Origin: Saliphagus infecundisoli
Lineage (GTDB): Archaea > Halobacteriota > Halobacteria > Halobacteriales > Natrialbaceae
DNA: 64,000 bases
Assembly (NCBI RefSeq): GCF_020177375.1
Contig: NZ_JAIWHV010000001.1
Location: 124,001-188,000, forward strand
Direction: 5' to 3'
The first letter of the stretch is position 1. Every line of letters starts with the position of its first letter. Position numbers and translations under genes: made by a program. Below, one piece after another: positions 26,250 through 34,001 of the stretch. The notes below the pieces were generated by a model that was given only the letters and a program-made list of their open reading frames with translations, had not been told where the DNA came from and searched no databases.

Positions 26250-27182
26250 ATGGAGAGTCTCAACCGGATGGCGATCGAGCTGGTCGACGAGGCCCTCGAG
26301 TACGCCGAGGAACTGTCGGTCGGCGCCCGTGAGACCGAACGCGGCGCGACGGTGATCGACTGCGGACTCGAGTTCGCGGGCGGGATCGAGGCCGGACTGC
26401 TGGCCACCGAGATCCAGACCGCCGGGCTCGCAACGCCCGGGCGCGATATCGAGGAGATCGCGGGCGCCCCGATCCCCCACGTCGAACTCTCGACCGACCA
26501 GCCCGCCCTCGCCCTGCTCTGTTCGCAGAAGGCGAGCTGGGAACTGACGACCGAGGACTTCGAGGGGCTCGGAAGCGGGCCCGCACGCGCGCTGGTCGCC
26601 GAGGAAGAGGAGTTCCAGCGGCTGGGGTACGCCGACGCTTTCGACCTGACGGCGCTGGCCGTCGAGAGCGACGAACCCCCGACGGAGGCCGCGATCGACC
26701 AGATCGCGGAGTTCGCCGACGTCGAGCCCAGCGGCGTCTTCGTGCTGGCCTATCCGACCGCGAGCGTCGTCGGCAGCGTCACCAACGCCGCGCGGGCGGC
26801 CGAACTCGCGACCTTTCGCCTCTCGGAGCTGGGCTACGACCCACGGGACGTCGTCTCGGCGTCGGGGCGGGCGCCGATGGCCCCCGTCGCGGGCGACGAA
26901 TCGACCGCCATCGCCCGGACGAACGACGCCGTCGCCTACGGCGGCCGCGCCCACCTCGTCGTCAGCGAACCCGTCGAACACCCCGAGGCGGTCGCCTCGA
27001 CGGCCGGAGCGGAGTACGGCCGGCCGTTCGCCGAGATCTTCGACGACCTGGAGTGGGAGTTCGAGGAGGTCCCCGCCGACCTGTTTGCCCCCGCAACGGT
27101 GACCATCGACGTGCTCGGCGGCGAGACCCACGTCGTCGGCGAGGTCCGCGAGGACCTCGTTGCGGAATCGTTCGGCCTCTGA
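26250..27182 (+). CDS. mch: Methenyltetrahydromethanopterin cyclohydrolase
   Basis: The 310-residue protein matches Mch along its length: SLNRMAIELVDEALEYAEEL, ATVIDCGLEFAGGIEAGL, the PTASVVGSVTNAARAAE stretch and YDPRDVVSASGRAPMAPVAGD. It converts methenyl-H4MPT and formyl-H4MPT in the archaeal C1 pathway. Haloarchaea do not make methane and generally use tetrahydrofolate, so the pterin used here is uncertain. It runs into the next small gene with a gap of 2 nt. Confidence 0.9.
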   Translation: MESLNRMAIELVDEALEYAEELSVGARETERGATVIDCGLEFAGGIEAGLLATEIQTAGLATPGRDIEEIAGAPIPHVELSTDQPALALLCSQKASWELTTEDFEGLGSGPARALVAEEEEFQRLGYADAFDLTALAVESDEPPTEAAIDQIAEFADVEPSGVFVLAYPTASVVGSVTNAARAAELATFRLSELGYDPRDVVSASGRAPMAPVAGDESTAIARTNDAVAYGGRAHLVVSEPVEHPEAVASTAGAEYGRPFAEIFDDLEWEFEEVPADLFAPATVTIDVLGGETHVVGEVREDLVAESFGL

Positions 27183-27184
27183 GC

Positions 27185-27673
27185 ATGCAGTTCAAGCTCG
27201 TCCCCGCGGCGCCAGACGACCTCGCTTTCGTGGGGGAGGTCCAGGAGGCCGTTCCGCTGTTCCCCGGCGACGAGAACGACTGCTGTGCCCGGATCATGGA
27301 TCGAACGGGAATCGCCCCCCGCGACGAGGCCCGGACCTGGCTCACCTTCCTGCGGGCGCTGGGCCTCGCCCGCGAGGGCCCCGCCGGCTTCTCGCGGGTC
27401 CGCGAGGAGCCAGATCCCGACCGCCTCCGCGAGCGGTTCCGGGAGCGGTGTTACGGCGTCGAGACCGTCCTCGAGATCCTCGAGACGGCCGACGGTCCCC
27501 TGGCGAGCGAGGCGGTGTACGATCGCTTTCGCGAGGAGATCCCCGCCTACGAGCAGTACCGCTGGAGCGATCGGCTGGACGAGGTCTGGGGCGAACGCGT
27601 CGAGCGGATCCTCGGATGGGCCTGCCTGCTCGAGCTGGCGAAACGAACCCCGGAGGGCTACCGGCGGACCTGA
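27185..27673 (+). CDS. Conserved haloarchaeal protein of unknown function
   Basis: The 162-residue protein starts MQFKLVPAAPDDLAFVGEVQEAV, 2 nt after mch, and is probably co-transcribed with it. It is mostly helical and rich in Arg and Glu, with DENDCCARIMDRTGI (a Cys pair at about 33-34) and two Trp-rich stretches near the C-terminus (YRWSDRLDEVWGERVERILGWA). Winged-helix-like spacing can be imagined (VLEILETADGPLASEAVYDRF), but I do not recognise a family. There is no signal peptide or membrane helix. Confidence 0.7.
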   Translation: MQFKLVPAAPDDLAFVGEVQEAVPLFPGDENDCCARIMDRTGIAPRDEARTWLTFLRALGLAREGPAGFSRVREEPDPDRLRERFRERCYGVETVLEILETADGPLASEAVYDRFREEIPAYEQYRWSDRLDEVWGERVERILGWACLLELAKRTPEGYRRT

Positions 27674-27723
27674 GATCGCGCCGGTACCGTCGTCGGACAA
27701 ACCGGAGACCGGGCGGCCCGGGA

Positions 27724-28959
27724 TCAGCCCGGATCGGCCTCGCGCTCGACGTAGACGAGTTCGTCGGCGGCCTCGAGGAGACGGACGCCCCAGGTGACGG
27801 TGGCCGGCACGAGCGCGGTGGTGAAGATCGCGATGAAGACGAGGATCGAGAACATCGACTGGTCGATGACGCCCGCGGTGAGCGCGACCGAGGCGATGAT
27901 GATCTCGACGGTCCCCCGGCCGTTCATCCCGAAGCCGACGACGAGCCCCTCCAGCGAGGAGAGCTGGGTCGGCAGCGCGAACAGCCAGGAGCCGACGATC
28001 TTGCCGAGGAAGGCGATCGCGACCAGCCCAGCGAGGATCCAGAACGACTCGAAGAAGACGTCGAACGTCATCTCGAAGCCGACGGTGACGAAGAAGACGG
28101 GCGCGAAAAACCCCATCGCGAGGTCGTAGATGACGGTGTGCATGTGCTCGTACAGCGACGGCTGGACGTCGGCCTGCCGGAGGAACATCCCGGCGACGAA
28201 GCCGCCGATGATCATGTGGAGCTCGGCGAGCGTCGCGAGCTGGGCGAACAGCAGGGAGACGAGCAACGCGAACGTGAAGGCGGTCGTGCGGTCCACGAAC
28301 CCGTAGCGCTCGCTCAGTGCCTCGATGCGGCTCCAGGCCAGGGGGAGAAAGCGGTAGCCGATGAACAGCGTCACGGCGAAGAAGCCAAGCGCCTGCCCGA
28401 CGATGAGGCCGATCTCGGCGACGTCGAGGCTGCCGGCCGTGACGTAGCTGTCGACGGCCGCGAACGCGATCAGGACGCCGACGTCGGAAGCGAGGGCGCC
28501 TCCGAGTAGGACGTTCGCGATCCGGGTGTCGAGCAGCTCGAGGTCGGCGAGGATCCGCGATTTCGTCGCCAGCGAGGTCGCGGCCATCGCCAGGCCTAAG
28601 AAGAGCGCGGCGCCCGTCGAGACGCCCAGCCAGAGCCCGGCGCCGTAGCCCAGCCCGAACGGGATGACGAACGCGCCGATGGCGATCAACAGTGCCTGCG
28701 GGCCCAGTCGGAACAGCTCCCGGAGGTCGACCTCCATCCCGACGTACACCATCAGCAGGAAAACCCCGAGCTCCGAGAGTACGGAGAGCAGCTCGGATGG
28801 CTGGAGAATTCCCAACAGCGCGGGCCCGAAGACGATCCCGGCGAACAGTTCGCCCATCATCGTCGGGTAGCCAAGCCGTTCGGAGACCGCCCCGAACACC
28901 CACGCGACCGTAAGCACCAGCAGCAGGCTGAGGACGTCGATCCCCGCGGCCTCAACCAC
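27724..28959 (-). CDS. Cation:proton antiporter, CPA2/Kef-type membrane subunit
   Basis: The 411-residue protein has about 12 transmembrane segments and no C-terminal nucleotide-binding domain. Family motifs are RLGYPTMMGELFAGIVFGPALLG near the N-terminus, LALGLAMAATSLATKSRIL-like helix 4/5 sequence (LGLAMAATSLATKSRILADL) and FGMNGRGTVEIIIASVALTAG near the end. It exchanges Na+ or K+ for protons. It converges with the mch operon. A second, divergent CPA2 antiporter lies at 36248. Confidence 0.9.
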   Translation of the reverse strand: MVEAAGIDVLSLLLVLTVAWVFGAVSERLGYPTMMGELFAGIVFGPALLGILQPSELLSVLSELGVFLLMVYVGMEVDLRELFRLGPQALLIAIGAFVIPFGLGYGAGLWLGVSTGAALFLGLAMAATSLATKSRILADLELLDTRIANVLLGGALASDVGVLIAFAAVDSYVTAGSLDVAEIGLIVGQALGFFAVTLFIGYRFLPLAWSRIEALSERYGFVDRTTAFTFALLVSLLFAQLATLAELHMIIGGFVAGMFLRQADVQPSLYEHMHTVIYDLAMGFFAPVFFVTVGFEMTFDVFFESFWILAGLVAIAFLGKIVGSWLFALPTQLSSLEGLVVGFGMNGRGTVEIIIASVALTAGVIDQSMFSILVFIAIFTTALVPATVTWGVRLLEAADELVYVEREADPG

Positions 28960-29134
28960 TGCGGTTCACCCCGGGCGGGTCGGCGTCGGCCGGCGGACGA
29001 TCCCCCTTCGTGAACCATCGAATAGAGCTGTATCTCGTCATGGATACGAACCGGCCGGTCCCCACGCCGGCCAGGAGTCGGTCGTGGATACTGACCGGTC
29101 GGTCAAAAGGCCTTCGAAGGGGGCACGGCTCGCG
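28960..29134. other. Gene-free stretch between antiporter and GTPase genes
   Basis: The 175 bp between the antiporter start and the GTPase stop hold no convincing coding region on either strand and no repeat. The part next to 28959 should include the antiporter promoter, but no strong TATA box is evident. Confidence 0.4.
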
Positions 29135-30736
29135 CTATCTCGCCGGGTGGACCGCGGTGACGGTTCCGACGCCCTTGCTGCGTCCCTCCCGGAAGACGAA
29201 CGTCTGGCCCTCCTCGATCAGGTACGGGCGGAACTTGAACCGGACCGTCGCCTCGCCGGTGTCCCCCGGAAGCAGCCGCCCGCCCTCCGGGGAGAAGGCC
29301 GCGGCCTCGCCGATCGTCTCGACGTGGACGACCGGCTCGTACCCCTCGCCGATTCTGGTGGGATGGTTCAGGACCATGACCTCGGCCTCGAACTCCCTCA
29401 CCGGTTCGGGATCGGCGTCGGCCGGCAGGAGCGCCATTCCCCGCTCGAGGGCGCTCTCCTTGACCCCCTTCAGCGCGATGCCGACGATCCGGCCCGCGCG
29501 GGCCTGGTCGACCCGGTGGTAGTGCATCTCGATCGAGCGCACCTCGACCTCCTGGAAGCGCCCGTCGGGCATCGGGCCCAGCAGGAGTTCGTCGCCGGCC
29601 TCGACCTCGCCGGTCATCACCGTCCCCGACGCCACTGCTCCGACGCCGGTGACCGAGTAGCTCCGGTCGACGTACATCCGGAACTCGCCGTCGCCGCTTG
29701 CGGTTTTGGGGAGGCGATCGAACAGTTCGTCTAAGACGTCGAGGCCCTCGCCGGTGACGGCGCTGGTCTCGACGATCGGCACCACGCGGTCGCCGACCTC
29801 CTCGATGGCGGCGTCGACCCCGTGGCGTCCGACCCGGAGGGGAGACTTCTCGACCTCCCGGAGCAGGCCCTCGACCTCGCGTTCGACCTCCTCGAGCCGG
29901 TCGTCGTCCACCGCGTCGGCCTTGGTGATCGCGACGATCGTCGGCAGCTCGGTCGCAAGCAGGATCCCGAGGTGCTCCCTCGTCGTGCGGGTCGGGCCGT
30001 CGTCGGCGGCGACGACCAGCAGGCCGTAGTCGAGTTTCTGTCCCACCAGTCCCCGGATGGTCGTCCGGAGCCAGGGCTCGTGGCCGACGGTGTCGACGAA
30101 CGACACCAGTCTGTCCGCGTCCTCGACGACCTGTGCGCGGTCGCCCTTCCGGTCGGGGTTGTCCACCCGGATCGGCCCGTCGTCGTCGAAGCCGTAGACC
30201 GCATACGAGAGGTCCGCCGAGAGCCCGCGTTCGACCTCGTGGGGCTGGACGTCCAGGAATCCCCGGGTCGCGCCGTCGCCGTCGTCCGCCCGTCCCGTCA
30301 CGAGCGAGCCCACGAGCGTGGACTTGCCGTGGTCGACGTGGCCCGCGGTGCCGACGACGACGTGTTCGTCGTCGGTCTCTAAGACGGCGCCGTCCCGGAT
30401 CGTCGCGACGCCGACTAACCCTTTCCCTACGCCCCAGGTCTCGACGTCGTCGATGTGGGCGTCGGCCTCCTCGGCGAGAAGCGAGAGGACGTCCATCGTC
30501 TCCGAGAATCGGTCGTGGTCGATCCCCGCCAGTCCCCCGTCGTCGGTGACCCCGAGGACGTATGTCGCCTCGCCGTCCCCCGAGAGCACCCGGTGGCGAA
30601 GCTGTGCCGCCAGGCTCTCCCGGCGTCCTTCCGCCAGGTGGACCTCCCGGGTGAGTCGCTCCTTGAACTCGACGTTTCCGCCCTCGCTCTCGCCACGGTC
30701 CAGGGCTCGCTCCAACAGAGCCCGGTCACGGCTCAT
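29135..30736 (-). CDS. GTPBP1/GTPBP2-like translational GTPase
   Basis: The 533-residue GTPase is related to EF-1A. G1 is GTAGHVDHGKST, G3 DTVGHE, G4 ITKAD and G5 ETSAVTGEG. The beta-barrel domains II and III follow (YSVTGVGAVASGTVMTGEVEAG). The N-terminal 100 residues resemble an AlbA-like or nucleic-acid-binding module (GGNVEFKERL, TYVLGVTDDGGLAGID). The start MSRDRALL at 30736 is preferred over 30763 because a TATA box (CCTTTTG at 30761-30767) overlaps the upstream ATG. Mammalian GTPBP1 acts in ribosome quality control and mRNA decay; the archaeal role is inferred. Confidence 0.88.
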   Translation of the reverse strand: MSRDRALLERALDRGESEGGNVEFKERLTREVHLAEGRRESLAAQLRHRVLSGDGEATYVLGVTDDGGLAGIDHDRFSETMDVLSLLAEEADAHIDDVETWGVGKGLVGVATIRDGAVLETDDEHVVVGTAGHVDHGKSTLVGSLVTGRADDGDGATRGFLDVQPHEVERGLSADLSYAVYGFDDDGPIRVDNPDRKGDRAQVVEDADRLVSFVDTVGHEPWLRTTIRGLVGQKLDYGLLVVAADDGPTRTTREHLGILLATELPTIVAITKADAVDDDRLEEVEREVEGLLREVEKSPLRVGRHGVDAAIEEVGDRVVPIVETSAVTGEGLDVLDELFDRLPKTASGDGEFRMYVDRSYSVTGVGAVASGTVMTGEVEAGDELLLGPMPDGRFQEVEVRSIEMHYHRVDQARAGRIVGIALKGVKESALERGMALLPADADPEPVREFEAEVMVLNHPTRIGEGYEPVVHVETIGEAAAFSPEGGRLLPGDTGEATVRFKFRPYLIEEGQTFVFREGRSKGVGTVTAVHPAR

Positions 30737-30760
30737 GCCAACGGGTAGCGAGCGAGCGGA

Positions 30761-30767
30761 CAAAAGG
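30761..30767 (-). promoter_or_regulatory. TATA box of the GTPase gene
   Basis: CCTTTTG on the minus strand is centred 28 nt before the ATG at 30736. This implies a leaderless transcript and decides between two possible start codons. Confidence 0.5.
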
Positions 30768-30806
30768 CTCCCGCAGGACGGATGCTACCACACCTCACTT
30801 CGCGTC

Positions 30807-31319
30807 TCACTCCGTGAGGCGGTCGTAGGCGGCCGTCACGTCCTTGAACGCCTCCTCGTCCCCCCCGCGGTCGGGGTGGACCTCCTTGACCCGGTCTCGG
30901 TAGGCAGAGCGGATCTCGCTCTCGCCGGCGTCGGTTCCCACACCGAGCGTCGAACGGGCCTCCGCGGCCGTCGGTCCCGAGGCGGGCGCCCGGCGCCGGG
31001 AGCCGGTCCCACGCCGGCGTCCGGCGCCCGCACGGGCCCGGCGATCGGCGCGGGTTCGCGGTCCGGCCCGGTCCCGCGGTCCGGCACCCGCCGCGCGCCG
31101 GCGGCGTGCGCGCTCGGCTCGCTCCCCGCGGCGAACGGCCGCCCGGGCGAGTTTCCCGCTGCCGTGGTAGTACATGACGTAGCTCGTCAGCCCGAACGGG
31201 ACCGCGACCGCGACCGCGATCGGCTGGGCGCCGACGACGCCGAAGATCCCGAGTACGGCGGTCAGCCCCGCGAACACCGAGGCCAGCCCCAGGACGAACG
31301 GCGAGCGATCGAACTCCAC
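30807..31319 (-). CDS. Membrane-anchored J-domain (DnaJ-like) protein
   Basis: The 170-residue protein has two N-terminal hydrophobic segments (about 7-50), then a basic Arg/Ala/Gly-rich linker (about 60-115, about half Arg and Ala), then a C-terminal J domain (about 118-170, LGVGTDAGESEIRSAYRDRVKEVHPDRGG) with the obligatory HPD. No Gly/Phe or zinc-finger region is present, so it is a type III J-protein. It likely recruits DnaK to the membrane. Strongly basic linkers are unusual in haloarchaeal cytosolic proteins. Confidence 0.87.
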   Translation of the reverse strand: MEFDRSPFVLGLASVFAGLTAVLGIFGVVGAQPIAVAVAVPFGLTSYVMYYHGSGKLARAAVRRGERAERARRRRAAGAGPRDRAGPRTRADRRARAGAGRRRGTGSRRRAPASGPTAAEARSTLGVGTDAGESEIRSAYRDRVKEVHPDRGGDEEAFKDVTAAYDRLTE

Positions 31320-31408
31320 GCCCCCGTTAGCGGGGCGACCACCCTAAGTCTCACGGCCCCGGTGTCTTCCGGCCGCGGATTGATACGTGACCAGCGCGTA
31401 CGGCGACC

Positions 31409-31630
31409 ATGAGCGTCAGTGGGCTGTGCCAGATCTGTGAGTCCCGCCCCGCCGAAGAGCAGTGTCGTAACTGCGGGACGTTCACCTGCGAACAGCACTA
31501 CGAGAGCGATCTCGGGCTCTGTGCGGAGTGTGCGGCCCAGGCCGACTCCGGCGACCCCGGCCAGGGCGACGGTCGGCCCGACCCCGACAGGGACCCGAAC
31601 GACGACGCAGGCGACACCTACCAGTTCTGA
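31409..31630 (+). CDS. Small zinc-finger protein
   Basis: The 73-residue protein's first 45 residues have a double treble-clef-like Cys/His pattern: CQICESRPAEEQCRNCGTFTCEQHY, then LCAEC. This resembles B-box or HIT-type zinc fingers that bind two metal ions. The tail is Asp/Pro/Gly-rich and acidic, ending DTYQF. It is separated by 10 nt from a second small gene, probably in one transcript. Function unknown; protein or nucleic-acid binding is plausible. Confidence 0.75.
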   Translation: MSVSGLCQICESRPAEEQCRNCGTFTCEQHYESDLGLCAECAAQADSGDPGQGDGRPDPDRDPNDDAGDTYQF

Positions 31631-31640
31631 GACCGACGCC

Positions 31641-31886
31641 ATGACCTCCATCCGGGACCTCTTTTCGGCACCGCTGGCGATCGGCGAACGGTTCGAGCTC
31701 TCCCTCGAGTACGACGCCGAGGGCCGCCTCGTCGCCGACCACCCCAACGAGTCCAGCCCCGCCGACATCGCCGTCTGCGAGGGACTCGACCGGCTTCCGG
31801 AGGATCCGACCGCCGAACCCGTCGCCGTTGAGGTCGTCGGCCGCTTCGAGGGCGACCGGCTCGTCGGCCGGGTCGTCGGCGACTGA
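31641..31886 (+). CDS. Small conserved protein of unknown function
   Basis: The 81-residue protein starts MTSIRDLFSAPLAIGERFEL, 10 nt after the zinc-finger gene. It is acidic, predicted mostly beta-strand (RFELSLEYDAEGRLVAD, then VAVEVVGRFEGDRLVGRVVGD), with one Cys and no membrane segment. I do not recognise a family. The compositional bias (GC at third positions, acidic) supports real coding. Confidence 0.65.
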   Translation: MTSIRDLFSAPLAIGERFELSLEYDAEGRLVADHPNESSPADIAVCEGLDRLPEDPTAEPVAVEVVGRFEGDRLVGRVVGD

Positions 31887-32020
31887 TCTCGCACCCCTCG
31901 TGTATCGCCGCGGCGAGTCCGAGAGAGGTCGGAGCGACCCGCCGCCCGAGGGGACTGTCCGCCCGGTCGCGAACGCCGGTTATCTCCCTCGGGCGCCTAC
32001 GTACCACCGGTGAACCGACC

Positions 32021-32629
32021 ATGAGCACACACGCGCGGCGGACGGAGAACGAACGCGTCGAACACGACGTCCGGGTCGAGGAGTTCCTCGAGTTCATCGA
32101 CTGGCTCGAGGAACACCCCGAGGACGGTCACATCGAGTTCCGGGCCTCGGGCGACGCCGAGGCGGTCGCAAACCGGACGACAGCGACCATCGGCCCCTGG
32201 GGATTGGGCGGCGACGAGATGGGCGGAGGTCGCGAACACACCCTCGAGTTCGGGCTCCCGCCGGAGCTAGAGGAAACCCTGGGCTACCTCGATCCGACCG
32301 GCCGCTACGAGGCGGTCGAGGGGGCGCTCGCGGGGCTGACCGCCTGCATCAACGGCACGATCGTCTGGAACGCGATCCGCGAGGGCGTTCCGGTCGAGGG
32401 CGTCACGACCACGGTCTACGCGCCCGTCGATCTCCGGATGCTCTTTGGCATCCACGACACCGACCGGGCCGACGAGATGTACGACGACCTGGAGATCGAA
32501 ATCGAGGTCGAGGGCGACCTCACCGACGAGCAGCGGGAGGCCGTCGGCGACTACTACCGCCGATCGCCCGTCTACACCCTCGTGACTCTCGCCCAGCCCA
32601 ACAGCCCGACCGTCGAGTTCGCCGACTGA
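32021..32629 (+). CDS. OsmC family protein
   Basis: The 202-residue OsmC/Ohr fold protein has the central helix LEGALAGLTACINGTIVWNA-like pattern (here VEGALAGLTACINGTIVWNAI) with the conserved redox Cys at about 110. The N-terminal Cys of peroxidatic Ohr proteins is not obvious, so it may not be a full peroxidase. The C-terminus has ICDV-like strands (IEIEVEGDLTDEQREAV and YYRRSPVYTLVTLAQP), standard for the family. Role in hydroperoxide or sulfur handling is inferred. Confidence 0.85.
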   Translation: MSTHARRTENERVEHDVRVEEFLEFIDWLEEHPEDGHIEFRASGDAEAVANRTTATIGPWGLGGDEMGGGREHTLEFGLPPELEETLGYLDPTGRYEAVEGALAGLTACINGTIVWNAIREGVPVEGVTTTVYAPVDLRMLFGIHDTDRADEMYDDLEIEIEVEGDLTDEQREAVGDYYRRSPVYTLVTLAQPNSPTVEFAD

Positions 32630-32717
32630 TTCGTCGGTGCGCCCGACGCTCGACCCGTTTTCTCCGCCCGCCATCCGACGACGGTACACGGAGCACGCCC
32701 CGACGACGTTCTGCCAA

Positions 32718-33560
32718 CTACGCTCGATAACGATTGAGTCGGCTCTTGAGGCGTTTCGCGGCCTGGCCGGCCGCGGAGGCGTAGGCGTCGGCTCCCTCGC
32801 CGGCGGCGTCGTCGCCGGCGAAGACGATACCTCGCGAGGAGTTGATCAGTCCGACGCCCTCTGCGAGCCCGTACTCGACTGCAGGCTCGGCGTCGCCGCC
32901 CTGGGCGCCGATTCCGGGGACCAGAAAGGGGAGATCCGGAACGATCTCGCGGAGCTCTTCTAACTCCTCGGGCTGGGTCGCGCCGACGACCAGCCCGACG
33001 TTGCCGTGGTCGTTCCAGAGGTCCGCGAGCGCGGCGACGCGCTCGTAGACGGGTTCGCCCGTCTCCAAGGGGAGGTCCTGGAGGTCGCTGCCGCCCGGAT
33101 TGGAGGTCCGACAGAGGACGAACACGCCCGCAGTCTCGTTGGCCAGGAACGGCTGGAGGGAGTCTCCGCCCATGTAGGGGTTGACGGTGATCGCGTCCGC
33201 GGCGGGTCCGTCGCGGTCGGGATCGACGAGATCCGCGTAGCGGCGGGTCGTGTTCCCGATGTCGGCGCGTTTAGCGTCAAGCAGGACCGGAACCCCCTTC
33301 CCGTGGGCGTACGCGATCGTCTCCTCCAAGGCGCGCCACCCCTCCGGATCCTCGTAGAAGGCGGCGTTGGGTTTGAAGACGGCGGCGTGTTCGTGTGTGG
33401 CGTCGATGATCCGACGGTTGAACGCCCACCGTGGCAGGTCCCGGTCGCGGAGGTCCTCGGGCAGTCGGGCGGGGTCGGGATCGAGACCCACCGAGAGGAC
33501 GCTGTCGATCCGCTCGATGCGCTCGGCCAGTCGGTCGAAGAAGGGGGTCCTGGCGGTCAT
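32718..33560 (-). CDS. pyrF: Orotidine 5'-phosphate decarboxylase
   Basis: The 280-residue protein is of the longer PyrF subfamily. SVLSVGLDPDPARLPE opens the barrel, FKPNAAFYE follows, and the catalytic Asp-Lys-Asp array lies in LLDAKRADIGNTT. The phosphate-binding end is LVPGIGAQGGD, then INSSRGIVFA. It makes UMP in the last step of de novo pyrimidine synthesis. The start MTARTPFFDRL at 33560 is preferred; an ATG at 33599 would add 13 residues. It diverges from mgsA, 60 bp away. Confidence 0.95.
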   Translation of the reverse strand: MTARTPFFDRLAERIERIDSVLSVGLDPDPARLPEDLRDRDLPRWAFNRRIIDATHEHAAVFKPNAAFYEDPEGWRALEETIAYAHGKGVPVLLDAKRADIGNTTRRYADLVDPDRDGPAADAITVNPYMGGDSLQPFLANETAGVFVLCRTSNPGGSDLQDLPLETGEPVYERVAALADLWNDHGNVGLVVGATQPEELEELREIVPDLPFLVPGIGAQGGDAEPAVEYGLAEGVGLINSSRGIVFAGDDAAGEGADAYASAAGQAAKRLKSRLNRYRA

Positions 33561-33620
33561 CGCCCCGAGTGGCTCGTCGAGGGCCGAAAACGTTTCCATC
33601 GCCGGCGCGAGAGGTCGGAT

Positions 33621-34001
33621 ATGACCCGCGTCGCGCTGATCGCCCACGACGAGAAGAAAGACGACCTGGTCGACTTCGCCCGCGAGCACGCGGCCCAGCT
33701 CGCCGAGTACGACCTGATCGCGACCGGAACCACCGGCGGCCGGCTCAACGAGGAGACGAACCTCGACGTCGATCCCCAGGCCTCCGGTCCCCTCGGCGGG
33801 GACCTGATGATCGGCGCGGAGGTCGCCCGCGACCGTCTCGACGGGATCGTCTTCCTCCGGGACCCGCTTCGGGCCCAGCCCCACGAACCCGACATCTCCG
33901 CGCTGCTGCGGATCTGTGACGTCCACGACACCGCGCTGGCGACCAACCTCGCCTCCGCAACCTTCCTGATCGAGGGGCTGGCCGATCAGGAGCGCCAGTA
34001 G
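33621..34001 (+). CDS. mgsA: Methylglyoxal synthase
   Basis: The 126-residue protein starts MTRVALIAHDEKKDDLVDFA, the conserved MgsA opening. The phosphate-binding ATGTTGGRL, the catalytic Asp region GPLGGDLMIGAEVA, and FLRDPLRAQPHEPDISALLRICDVHDTALATNLASA are all present. It converts dihydroxyacetone phosphate to methylglyoxal as a glycolytic overflow bypass. Its 3' end overlaps the convergent trkH by 16 nt. Confidence 0.95.
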   Translation: MTRVALIAHDEKKDDLVDFAREHAAQLAEYDLIATGTTGGRLNEETNLDVDPQASGPLGGDLMIGAEVARDRLDGIVFLRDPLRAQPHEPDISALLRICDVHDTALATNLASATFLIEGLADQERQ

